A stretch of DNA of 12,114 nt from contig JBCCBI010000145.1 of NCBI GenBank assembly GCA_039034155.1, positions 1-12,114 of the forward strand. The letters are read 5' to 3'. This DNA is from JBCCBI01 sp039034155. Its GTDB lineage: Bacteria > Deinococcota > Deinococci > Deinococcales > Trueperaceae. The notes under the pieces were generated by a model, which saw only the letters and a list, made by a program, of their open reading frames with translations, was not told the origin of the DNA and did no database searches. Position numbers and translations under genes: made by a program. Shown piece by piece: positions 1 to 6,016 of the stretch; position 1 is the stretch's first letter, and each line of letters starts with the position of its first letter.

Positions 1-736
1 AGTCGTTGCCAACTTCCTCAGCTAGCAGTTCAGCCACAACCTCTCGCAAGTACGTTCTAGCGATGCTATCTTCACCACTGCGCCACAGCAAAGTTTCGAC
101 ACGCTTAGCTAAATAGTGGGCGTGTTCCGGGGCTAACCCAATCGCCGTCAGTGAACGCGCTAGAACCCCCCTCGAGTACGGCAGTTTCAGATCCCGCGAT
201 TCATCAATGTAGAGCTCTAAACTCTCAGGACTTTGTGCTTCAAACTTAAGCGCCATATCCCGCCCGTAGCGAGTTTCTAAGCTGAGTGCCGTCCGCAAAT
301 TGAGGTCACGGCGGTCAACTACCCGCGCGCCTTCACTGCGAAGTTGCTGCTCAACTTGGCGGCTCAGGGTGTAAGCTTGCTTAAACGGTAAGCCCAGTGG
401 CTCGAGCGATTCCGCCAAACGGCGCTTGGAAAACGCACTTTGTTTGTGATTGTGCTGCACCTGCAGTGGAATAAACGGTGGTGTTTGTTTTTGAAAGCGC
501 GTTACTAGTGCTTTGGGTTGGTCTTCTGCTAGGGCGTGCTCGAGCCAGTCAGTGAGTACATCCACTGCTACCGGTGTTTTATTCTCTGCGCGAAAGTGTT
601 TCTCAGCTTGGCGTGCTAGCCGTATGGCGTCATCGGTGGCCATACCAATACCTTGTAACGACTCAACGATGACACCTAATTGAAACGGTACGGTTGCTTT
701 ATCGGTTTTAACGTAAAGTTCACGGCGTTTAAGCAT
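1..736 (-). CDS. ATP-cone repeat protein, N-terminal part of a 2-phosphoglycerate kinase-like protein (partial)
   Basis: An open frame of 245 codons starts with ATG at 736 on the minus strand and runs off the left edge without a stop. I translated it by hand. It holds three related units: residues about 8-50 (VPFQLGVIVESLQGIGM), 90-135 (SAFSKRRLAESLEPLGL) and 176-220 (LPYSRGVLARSLTAIGL). Each has the pattern hydrophobic-P/F-S-R/K...L-A-x-SL-x-x-x-GL followed by a helix of the A-x-x-LA-x-x-VE type. This is the ATP-cone fold, a nucleotide-sensing module found in ribonucleotide reductases and at the N-terminus of archaeal-type 2-phosphoglycerate kinases. The third unit and the helix after it resemble the latter family, in which a P-loop kinase domain would follow, here beyond the window. 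Two of the three units are more diverged. The Shine-Dalgarno is weak (AGG about 9 nt before ATG). The family assignment is good; the kinase activity is inference because the catalytic part is not visible. Confidence 0.65.
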   Translation of the reverse strand, partial: MLKRRELYVKTDKATVPFQLGVIVESLQGIGMATDDAIRLARQAEKHFRAENKTPVAVDVLTDWLEHALAEDQPKALVTRFQKQTPPFIPLQVQHNHKQSAFSKRRLAESLEPLGLPFKQAYTLSRQVEQQLRSEGARVVDRRDLNLRTALSLETRYGRDMALKFEAQSPESLELYIDESRDLKLPYSRGVLARSLTAIGLAPEHAHYLAKRVETLLWRSGEDSIARTYLREVVAELLAEEVGND

Positions 737-1114
737 ACTCTCACGGCCTATCTTGGTGTTCTTGTGCAGTTAACGCTTACACGCCTAAGATGTGAACGCT
801 AATGGCATATCTTGTTACTCAAATCTGATACAGCTAGATAACGACCGCGTGTGAGATGATGATTGCATCAGGTTGGTAATAAAGTACTTATTTAGTTTTA
901 ATTCAGTATTTTTCAGCAGCGTTTTTATTCAAACTGCAGACTCATAACGGACTATCCTACTTAACCTAGCTCTTAATCTATTGTTCCATATGGCTATAAT
1001 CAGTCCAACCACCACGGGTGATGCTCTGAGATAACCTCTCTTCCCCATCGTACTGTTATTAGTTTTGTCAGTCACCTCTACTTACAGTGTCAACATCTAC
1101 TCTGATGATTTAGA
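737..1114. other. 378-nt intergenic region without a gene
   Basis: This region lies downstream of the CoA-pyrophosphatase gene and upstream of the ATP-cone gene, both on the minus strand. It has stop codons in all frames at short intervals, no tRNA-like T-arm and no hairpin followed by a T run on either strand. A TTGACA lies at 1087-1092 on the minus strand, but no good -10 stands 16-18 nt after it. The promoter of the ATP-cone gene is probably here but I cannot place it. Confidence 0.6.
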
Positions 1115-1738
1115 CTACGCCGAATGGTGTGAGATATGCTGAACAGCCTCCAAAAGCTCTGCCAGGACGTTACCCGTAAGCCCCCAAATAAGCCGGTCTG
1201 ACCACTGGTAATAATGCAAGGTTCGCGTGAGGCCGTTTAAGCTGCGCGTTTCATAACGCGGGCGAATCGTCATGAGGTCGTTAAGAGGTGCACAAAAAAC
1301 TTCAGCCACTTCGCCGTCACCAAGGCTTAACGTGGTTAAAAACATGCCCAGATCGTCCGTCTTACAGGTTGCTACAAGTGGGGTGACAATATAGCCAAAC
1401 GGCGACAATTGATCGTCTAATTGCCCCAAAAGCGCGTCTGCTGGCAAGCTAAGCCCCACCTCCTCAGCGCACTCGCGCAGGGCTGCTTGTTCCAGAGTTT
1501 CACCTGCTTCCACTTTGCCACCTGGAAAGGCAATCTGCCCAGCATGGTTGGGTAAGTGCTGTGAGCGCACCGTAAACAGCACTTGCCAACTCTGGGGCGT
1601 GTGCACCAGCACGACGAGCACTGCCGCCGCTCGAAACTCTGGCATTTCTAACTTGCTTGGTGTGTTGCGATGGAAGTAGCTTTTGAGGCGCTCTAACAAG
1701 TCATTCGTCAATGTTGTAAGTGGTTTAGCTAGTGTCAC
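1115..1738 (-). CDS. Nudix hydrolase, CoA pyrophosphatase type
   Basis: The 207-residue product starts with GTG at 1738; an in-frame TGA lies ten codons upstream at 1766-1768. The Nudix box spans residues 74-96 (G74, E80, R88, E89, E92, E93, G95). Immediately before it is LPNHAGQIAFPGG (62-74), the UPF0035 signature that separates coenzyme A pyrophosphatases (E. coli NudL, yeast Pcd1, mouse Nudt7) from other Nudix enzymes. Near the end WGLTGNVLAELL (185-196) matches the conserved C-terminal helix of that family. Known members cleave CoA, often preferring oxidised CoA, into 3',5'-ADP and 4'-phosphopantetheine, using Mg or Mn. The gene begins 31 nt after the mazG stop on the same strand and probably shares its transcript. 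There is no good Shine-Dalgarno, so coupled translation with mazG is possible. The family assignment is firm; the substrate is inferred from the signature. Confidence 0.9.
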   Translation of the reverse strand: MTLAKPLTTLTNDLLERLKSYFHRNTPSKLEMPEFRAAAVLVVLVHTPQSWQVLFTVRSQHLPNHAGQIAFPGGKVEAGETLEQAALRECAEEVGLSLPADALLGQLDDQLSPFGYIVTPLVATCKTDDLGMFLTTLSLGDGEVAEVFCAPLNDLMTIRPRYETRSLNGLTRTLHYYQWSDRLIWGLTGNVLAELLEAVQHISHHSA

Positions 1739-1769
1739 AAAGATTAAGCCGTTTCGTCTGCTGTTTCAT

Positions 1770-2480
1770 CTATTGGGTGATGTTGCTTGGTTTGCGCCTT
1801 AGCTTGGTTTGCGCCTTAGCTTGCTCGAGCCTAGCCTGCGTCGCCTCTCGCAAGGCAATTTCCGGATTGACATCAAGCTTTCGTGCATAGTCAGTAACCA
1901 GTAGAAGGAGCTGACCAACTTGCATTTGTGAGATGAGAGGGTCGCCACTTTCCAAGGCATCATGCGTCGCTAACCCATCAGTCAAGTATTGTGTTTGTAT
2001 GTCATCAAACGATAAGGTTGGCCACTCCAGTTTCCGCCCCAGCTCGCTCGCCCTAGCGAGCGCAGGCAAACTGCGGGGCACGGCGTCTTCAGGAGCTTGC
2101 ACCTGTGTACCTTTTTCTTCTGCTTTAATCGCTTGCCAGTTACGCACAACGTCGTCTGCACCAGTGACCTCAACCTCAGCAAACACGTGCGGATGCCGGC
2201 GGATAAGCTTATCTACAATCGCTGTTTCAATATCGTTGTACTTAAAACTTCCCTCAGCTTCGGCAATAACAGCATGAAACGCAACTTGCAAGAGCACGTC
2301 ACCCAGTTCTTCGGTGACAGCCTCAGCACTACCTCCATTTACCATGTCGCTAATGGCATCAATAGCTTCACAAGCTTCTTCTAACAAATAGGGTCTTAGT
2401 GATGCGTGTGTTTGCTCTTGATCCCAGGGGCATCCCCCCGGGCCGCGCAAACGGCGCATCACCTCTAAAAGTTGATTCAC
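1770..2480 (-). CDS. mazG: MazG, nucleoside triphosphate pyrophosphohydrolase
   Basis: The 236-residue product hydrolyses nucleoside triphosphates to monophosphates and pyrophosphate, removing aberrant nucleotides. The N-terminal module is canonical: LRGPGGCPWDQEQTHASLRP (11-30), LLEEACEAIDAI with EExxE at 34-38, EELGDVLLQ with ExxD at 58-61, and KLIRRHPHVF (91-100). The second MazG module (about 140-215, from ARASELGRKLEWP to LDVNPEIALREA) keeps the fold-marking segments. At the positions of the acidic metal ligands it has uncharged or displaced residues (TQYLTDGLA and QVGQLLLL), so it is probably inactive. That is notable because in E. coli MazG the C-terminal module is the active one. The last 18 or so residues are altered by a 17-bp tandem duplication. 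The GTG start at 2480 is preceded by TAAACT with a 6-nt gap and no Shine-Dalgarno, which suggests leaderless translation. Confidence 0.93.
   Translation of the reverse strand: MNQLLEVMRRLRGPGGCPWDQEQTHASLRPYLLEEACEAIDAISDMVNGGSAEAVTEELGDVLLQVAFHAVIAEAEGSFKYNDIETAIVDKLIRRHPHVFAEVEVTGADDVVRNWQAIKAEEKGTQVQAPEDAVPRSLPALARASELGRKLEWPTLSFDDIQTQYLTDGLATHDALESGDPLISQMQVGQLLLLVTDYARKLDVNPEIALREATQARLEQAKAQTKLRRKPSNITQ
1786..1819. repeat. 17-bp tandem duplication in the 3' end of mazG
   Basis: The plus-strand unit CTTGGTTTGCGCCTTAG occurs twice in perfect tandem (1786-1802 and 1803-1819), followed by the first four bases of a third copy. Because 17 is not a multiple of three, the second copy shifts the reading frame of mazG. 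With one copy removed, the frame would continue EQAKAQTKQHHPIDETADETA and stop with TAA at 1746-1744, five nt before the GTG of the downstream Nudix gene. With two copies the protein ends LRRKPSNITQ and stops at 1770. Confidence 0.9.
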
Positions 2481-2486
2481 CTACTT

Positions 2487-2492
2487 AGTTTA
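2487..2492 (-). promoter_or_regulatory. -10 element of a leaderless mazG transcript
   Basis: On the minus strand TAAACT is followed by six bases (AAGTAG) and then the GTG start of mazG. The hexamer-to-start distance places the predicted transcription start on the start codon itself. No -35 match is evident. The same geometry recurs at both J-domain genes. Confidence 0.55.
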
Positions 2493-2528
2493 GCGCGCGT
2501 GCGTTAAGTGGCTGTAGGGTGGCAAGGT

Positions 2529-3002
2529 CTAAACCCGCCGCATCCCGCGTCCATCCCAACCTGCATACGAGTAAAACCGCCCTGCTTTGCGGTCGCGCAA
2601 GTAGTTTGCTAAGGGGTCACGCAAAGGCGGAATCGGAATAAGCGTTTCAACTTCCTCCACTGGAAAAAAACGCGCTTCGACAATAAACCCGTCAGGATCT
2701 TTTGGGTTAAGTAGGCCCTCGTAGTCTGCCAAAAACGCAAACGATACCGCTCGGTCATTGCGCCGAATGTCCTCAACATGCACTGCATAGGCTAGGTGAT
2801 GCACATTGGTAATTTTAAGTCCCGTTTCCTCTTTGACCTCTCGAGAAAGGGCGTCTAGGGTGGATTCACCCCGTTCTACAATGCCTCCGGGCAAGGTATA
2901 ACGCACATTTCCGTAGCCTTGCCAATCGTTACCAACCAGCAACACGCGCCCTTGCGCGTCCAGCAGAATTGCGGCGGCAACGACAAACTCACGCCGTCCC
3001 AC
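2529..3002 (-). CDS. Nudix hydrolase of unknown substrate, translationally coupled to prfA
   Basis: The 157-residue product has a complete Nudix box at residues 40-61 (G40, E46, R54, E55, E58, E59, G61), preceded by the strand LLVGNDWQGYGNVRYTLPGG. The open frame extends 34 codons further upstream into prfA. I chose GTG at 3002 because the conserved strand FVVAAAILLDAQGRVLLV starts right after it, and GGAAG lies 7 nt before it inside prfA. This start overlaps the prfA stop by 14 nt, so ribosomes finishing prfA can re-initiate here. The C-terminal part (IPIPPLRDPLANYLRD) resembles small MutT-like proteins but carries no signature that fixes a substrate; nucleotide or nucleotide-sugar diphosphates are possible. 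The Nudix fold is certain, the function open. Confidence 0.87.
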   Translation of the reverse strand: MGRREFVVAAAILLDAQGRVLLVGNDWQGYGNVRYTLPGGIVERGESTLDALSREVKEETGLKITNVHHLAYAVHVEDIRRNDRAVSFAFLADYEGLLNPKDPDGFIVEARFFPVEEVETLIPIPPLRDPLANYLRDRKAGRFYSYAGWDGRGMRRV

Positions 3003-4086
3003 CGGCTGCTTCCGCAGGTTGTGCCATGTCGTTAAGCTGCCGGCTCTGCTCAGCTTCGGTGAGTGCTTGAGTAAGTTCGTCCACACTGCCCAGCATAATG
3101 TCACTCAAGTTATGGGTCGTGTAGCCAATGCGGTGGTCGGTTACCCGCGACTGTGGAAAGTTGTAGGTACGAATTTTTTCGCTGCGTTCACCGGTGCCAA
3201 TTTGCACTAAGCGGGCTTCGCGGGCTTCAGCCTCAGCACGGGCGCGTTCGCGCTCGAGCAACCTTGCCCTAAGCACCGTAAGTGCTTTTTCTTTGTTTTT
3301 AATTTGCGATTTACCATCTTGACAGGTCACAATAATCTCATCTGACGTACCCGGTTTGTAGGTGACGCGCACGGCAGAATCCGTCGTATTCACCGACTGA
3401 CCACCTGGACCAGACGACCTATAAACGTCCACTCGGTAATCTTCTGGTGACAGGTGAAAGTCCACGTCGTCTGCCTCAGGCAGAACTGCCACCGTGATGG
3501 TACTGGTGTGAATGCGGCCTTGGGTTTCGGTGGCTGGCACGCGCTGCACGCGGTGCACACCGGACTCGTACTTAAACTTGCTGTAAGCACCGGTACCGGT
3601 AATTTCAAAACTTACCTTGCTGTAGCCACCTAAGGCGTTGTCGTATGAGTCGAGCAAATCAGTACTGAACCCTAACGTGCCTGCGTAGCGCAAGTACATC
3701 TGTAACACTTCAGCGGCAAAAAGGGACGCTTCGTCGCCACCTGCCGCCGCCCGAATTTCGATGATGACGTTTTTGTCATCAAAGGGGTCTTTGGGTAAGA
3801 GCAAACGCTCGAGCTCTTTTTCTAACCCTTCTTGCTTAGCGGTTAACTCGGTTATCTCCTCTTTGGCCATCTCAGCCAGTTCAGGGTCGTCCAGTGCGTC
3901 TTGTGCGTCTGTGAGTCCGGCTAGCACCGTGTTGTACTCGCTGTACACTTTCATGATGGCCGCCAGCTCGCCGTAGCGTTGCATGGCGACCTTGTAGCGC
4001 GCTTGGTCACTGATGAGCGCCGGATCAGCCAAGCTGGTCTCGAGCGTCTCAAATTCTTCTTTAAGGGCGTTGAGTTTATCTATCAT
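2989..4086 (-). CDS. prfA: Peptide chain release factor 1
   Basis: Class I release factor that reads UAA and UAG in the ribosomal A site and triggers peptide release. The 365-residue product from ATG 4086 has the usual RF1 length. PAT at residues 184-186 (HRVQRVPATETQGRIHTS) is the stop-codon-reading tripeptide of RF1, where RF2 has SPF. GGQ at 228-230 (SSGPGGQSVNTTDSAVR) is the catalytic motif whose Gln is normally methylated by PrmC. The N-terminal coiled-coil domain covers about 1-100. The frame stays open upstream to an ATG at 4137, adding 17 residues (MEESQRRGCQLSVRLYS) that are not family-like. The ATG at 4086 gives the typical start MIDKLNALKEEFETLE and has TAGACT seven bases upstream, fitting a leaderless message. 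The 3' end overlaps the next gene, a Nudix hydrolase. Confidence 0.96.
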   Translation of the reverse strand: MIDKLNALKEEFETLETSLADPALISDQARYKVAMQRYGELAAIMKVYSEYNTVLAGLTDAQDALDDPELAEMAKEEITELTAKQEGLEKELERLLLPKDPFDDKNVIIEIRAAAGGDEASLFAAEVLQMYLRYAGTLGFSTDLLDSYDNALGGYSKVSFEITGTGAYSKFKYESGVHRVQRVPATETQGRIHTSTITVAVLPEADDVDFHLSPEDYRVDVYRSSGPGGQSVNTTDSAVRVTYKPGTSDEIIVTCQDGKSQIKNKEKALTVLRARLLERERARAEAEAREARLVQIGTGERSEKIRTYNFPQSRVTDHRIGYTTHNLSDIMLGSVDELTQALTEAEQSRQLNDMAQPAEAAGGTA

Positions 4087-4093
4087 TGAATAC

Positions 4094-4099
4094 AGTCTA
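4094..4099 (-). promoter_or_regulatory. Candidate -10 element for prfA
   Basis: On the minus strand TAGACT stands seven bases (GTATTCA) before the ATG at 4086. There is no Shine-Dalgarno in that gap. The geometry matches the other leaderless candidates here within one base. An alternative reading is that transcription starts further upstream and GGAGGA (4136-4131) serves a short leader frame. Confidence 0.4.
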
Positions 4100-4234
4100 A
4101 CGCTAAGCTGGCAACCACGCCGTTGTGATTCCTCCATTACCTGTTAGAGACTGTGTGGTTGTCACCATCATGCAGCAAGTTGATGCACTGTTGGCTAAAC
4201 ATTTACGAGTGGTGTGTCGCAGCAATATTACAAA

Positions 4235-4294
4235 CTGAGGTCTAAGTTGCTGAGGTCTGGGTAGCTGAGGTCTAAGTTGCTGAGGTCTGGGTAG
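4235..4294. repeat. Perfect 30-bp tandem repeat between prfA and the first J-domain gene
   Basis: Two identical 30-bp units (4235-4264 and 4265-4294) are each built of two 15-bp halves, CTGAGGTCTAAGTTG and CTGAGGTCTGGGTAG. The nonamer CTGAGGTCT therefore occurs four times at exact 15-bp spacing (4235, 4250, 4265, 4280). The array ends 26 bp before the -35-like box of the J-domain gene. It is absent upstream of the second J-domain gene. Confidence 0.92.
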
Positions 4295-4315
4295 TTGCAG
4301 GCTGTGCGCTGTGAT

Positions 4316-4346
4316 TAGGTTGATAAACCTAGCCTCGTGCTAATCT
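4316..4346 (+). promoter_or_regulatory. Promoter with operator-like inverted repeat for the first J-domain gene
   Basis: TTGATA (4320-4325) is a 5/6 match to the -35 consensus. It is followed after 15 bp by TGC-TAATCT (-10 hexamer 4341-4346, extended by TG). Six bases then separate the hexamer from the GTG start at 4353, so the transcript is predicted to be leaderless. The inverted repeat TAGGTT-GATA-AACCTA (4316-4331) covers the -35 box and could be a regulator site. The copy upstream of the second gene keeps the extended -10 but has lost both the -35 box and the inverted repeat. Confidence 0.5.
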
Positions 4347-4352
4347 CTAGCT

Positions 4353-5087
4353 GTGGCGCAAGACCATTACCACATTTTAGGAATCACTGAAGATGCCGAC
4401 CTGCAAGAGGTTCGCAGTGCGTACCGGCAGCTTGCTAAAGTGCATCACCCCGACCTAAATCCCGGCGACCCCTATGCAGATGCGCTATTCCAGCGTATTA
4501 ATGCTGCCTACAGCGTACTATCTAACCCAGAGTCCCGCCGCGATTATGATCTTGTGCGGCAGCACACGTACGAACCTCAAGCTGATGTAGGACGAACAGA
4601 AACTAGACCTTCAGCAACCTCAACCCAAACAACAGGTTGGTCGAAGCGTCGTTCCACAAATACCTCGCAGCAAGACGTCAACCCCGGTGACTTCACCGAC
4701 GAGTTTTTGCGCACCGATATTTTTGCCACTATGATGGCAAGAAACATTAAAGAACAACTGCGCGGCCCCGCATTTGACCTTCGCGCACTGCCTGTGGAGC
4801 ACTATGTGATTTTAGGGGTCTTGGCTATTGTGTGTTTGTTGCTACGGCTCGAGGACGCTAACCTCAGCTTTAGCGTGACCAAATGGCTAGTTTTTGCAGT
4901 GTATGTAGCTATCTCAACTTGGTGGGCGCATGGACTCAGGTCATTAGAGCGTTTTCGCCCCGACCTACTTGGTAGGTTTGATATTTTTATTGTTCACGCT
5001 GCGTCATTTGTAGCTACTGCCATGGTCACACCGCCGCTTATGTTTATAGCTTGGGCTGCACAAATCATTCCCCAACAAATGGGATAG
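4353..5087 (+). CDS. Membrane-anchored J-domain protein (DnaJ-like), intact copy
   Basis: The 244-residue product starts with GTG (GTG GCG CAA GAC). Residues 5-66 form a J-domain (DHYHILGITEDADLQEVR, helix II to the HPD loop at 32-34, then YSVLSNPESRRDYD), the part that stimulates DnaK ATP hydrolysis. A Gly/Phe region and zinc fingers are absent, so this is a class C J-protein, not the main DnaJ. A polar linker with TTGWSKR (93-99) leads to hydrophobic segments at about 150-166, 173-191 and 209-240, predicted to span the membrane. That would place the J-domain in the cytoplasm, recruiting DnaK to the membrane. The substrate is unknown. No Shine-Dalgarno precedes the start. A close paralogue follows 192 nt downstream. 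It is divergent from prfA. Confidence 0.88.
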   Translation: MAQDHYHILGITEDADLQEVRSAYRQLAKVHHPDLNPGDPYADALFQRINAAYSVLSNPESRRDYDLVRQHTYEPQADVGRTETRPSATSTQTTGWSKRRSTNTSQQDVNPGDFTDEFLRTDIFATMMARNIKEQLRGPAFDLRALPVEHYVILGVLAIVCLLLRLEDANLSFSVTKWLVFAVYVAISTWWAHGLRSLERFRPDLLGRFDIFIVHAASFVATAMVTPPLMFIAWAAQIIPQQMG

Positions 5088-5267
5088 TAGTCGCAACAAC
5101 CACTCAATTCAGTGGCATAGTAGGTATCATCCAATCGGCCATAATCAGAGTTCCAAAATTCAATGTCACAGACTGTAAGTTCCGCCCTAGGTTAAATGCC
5201 GTACAGCCGAAAGCTGTGTGGATTGAGGCTGTACGCTGTGGTTAGAACTGTAAGCTAGGCCTCGTGC

Positions 5268-5273
5268 TACGCT
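5268..5273 (+). promoter_or_regulatory. Extended -10 element of the second J-domain gene
   Basis: TGC-TACGCT has its hexamer six bases before the GTG at 5280, in a segment clearly homologous to the upstream region of the first copy (CCTCGTGCTA shared). The -35 equivalent has become ACTGTA, so this promoter may be weaker. Confidence 0.4.
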
Positions 5274-5279
5274 CTAAGC

Positions 5280-6001
5280 GTGGCGCAAGACCACTACCAC
5301 ATCTTAGGTATTCGTGAAGATGCCGACTTGCAGGCAATCCGCACTGCTTACCGGCAACTTGCCAAAGTGCACCACCCTGACCTAAATCCTGGCGACCCTT
5401 ATGCAGACGCATTGTTTCAACGTATTAACGCTGCCTACAGCGTCCTTTCTAACCCAGAGGCCCGTCGTGATTATGATCTCGTGCGGCAGCACGTGCACAA
5501 ATCTCAATCAGATACAGGCCAAAAATCAAGGTATAGACCATCAGCAAGCTCAACGCGGACAACAGGCTGGTCGAAGCGGTCTCACCCTGATACTTCCCAG
5601 CAAAATGTCAACCCGAGTGACGTTAGCAGCAAATTTTGGCACGCTGACATTTTACCACTGCAACAGCTAAAAACATCAAAGAACAACGGCAGGAACCTCG
5701 CTTTGATCTGCGCACATTACCGGAAGTGCATTATGTGATTTTAGGAGTCTTAGCTACATTTTATTTACTCATACGGCCTTTAGAACTTACCATGTCATTT
5801 ATTGTTATCAAATGGTTTGTTTTCATCACTTACACCTTCATATCAACAACGTGGGTTCATGGATTCAGTTCATTAGGAGACTCGCAGTTCAATTCACTGG
5901 GCAGGCTCGACGTTTTTATTGTTCACGCGTTATCTTTAGTCGTCACTGTACTGCTGACTTGGCCATTTATCGCTGTAGTTGTGGCAGCCGCCATTTCGTG
6001 A
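5280..6001 (+). pseudogene. Second membrane J-domain gene, split by a one-base frameshift
   Basis: The gene starts with GTG and encodes MAQDHYHILGIREDADLQ, an almost identical J-domain to the upstream copy, with HPD at residues 32-34 and the shared TTGWSKR linker. After codon 124 the frame leaves homology and stops at 5738, giving a 152-residue soluble product. The frame homologous to the first copy continues from about 5654 (TATAKNIKEQ, then HYVILGVLATFYLLI and two further hydrophobic stretches) to TGA at 5999-6001. The break maps to a run of four T at 5650-5653, where the first copy has five (4718-4724 region). Restoring one T gives a single protein of about 240 residues. No other stop or indel is seen in either part, so the lesion is young, or is bypassed by slippage, or is a sequencing error. 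The membrane half differs from its paralogue more than the J-domain does. Confidence 0.8.
5650..5653 (+). other. Site of the frameshift in the second J-domain gene
   Basis: GACATTTTACCACT replaces the paralogue's GATATTTTTGCCACT. One T fewer changes the frame from ATT-TTx-ACC to ATT-TTA-CCA. All sequence on the 3' side aligns with the paralogue in the +1-base-restored frame. Confidence 0.8.
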
Positions 6002-6016
6002 AATCACTATGAGGGC

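Noticed and set aside
2989..3104. Upstream extension of the Nudix hydrolase frame to 3104, overlapping prfA by 116 nt
   Set aside because: The extra 34 residues are not Nudix-like, and GTG 3002 has a better ribosome binding site right at the start of the conserved strand.
4087..4137. prfA start at ATG 4137
   Set aside because: The 17 added residues do not resemble RF1, while ATG 4086 gives the typical N-terminus; kept as an alternative only.
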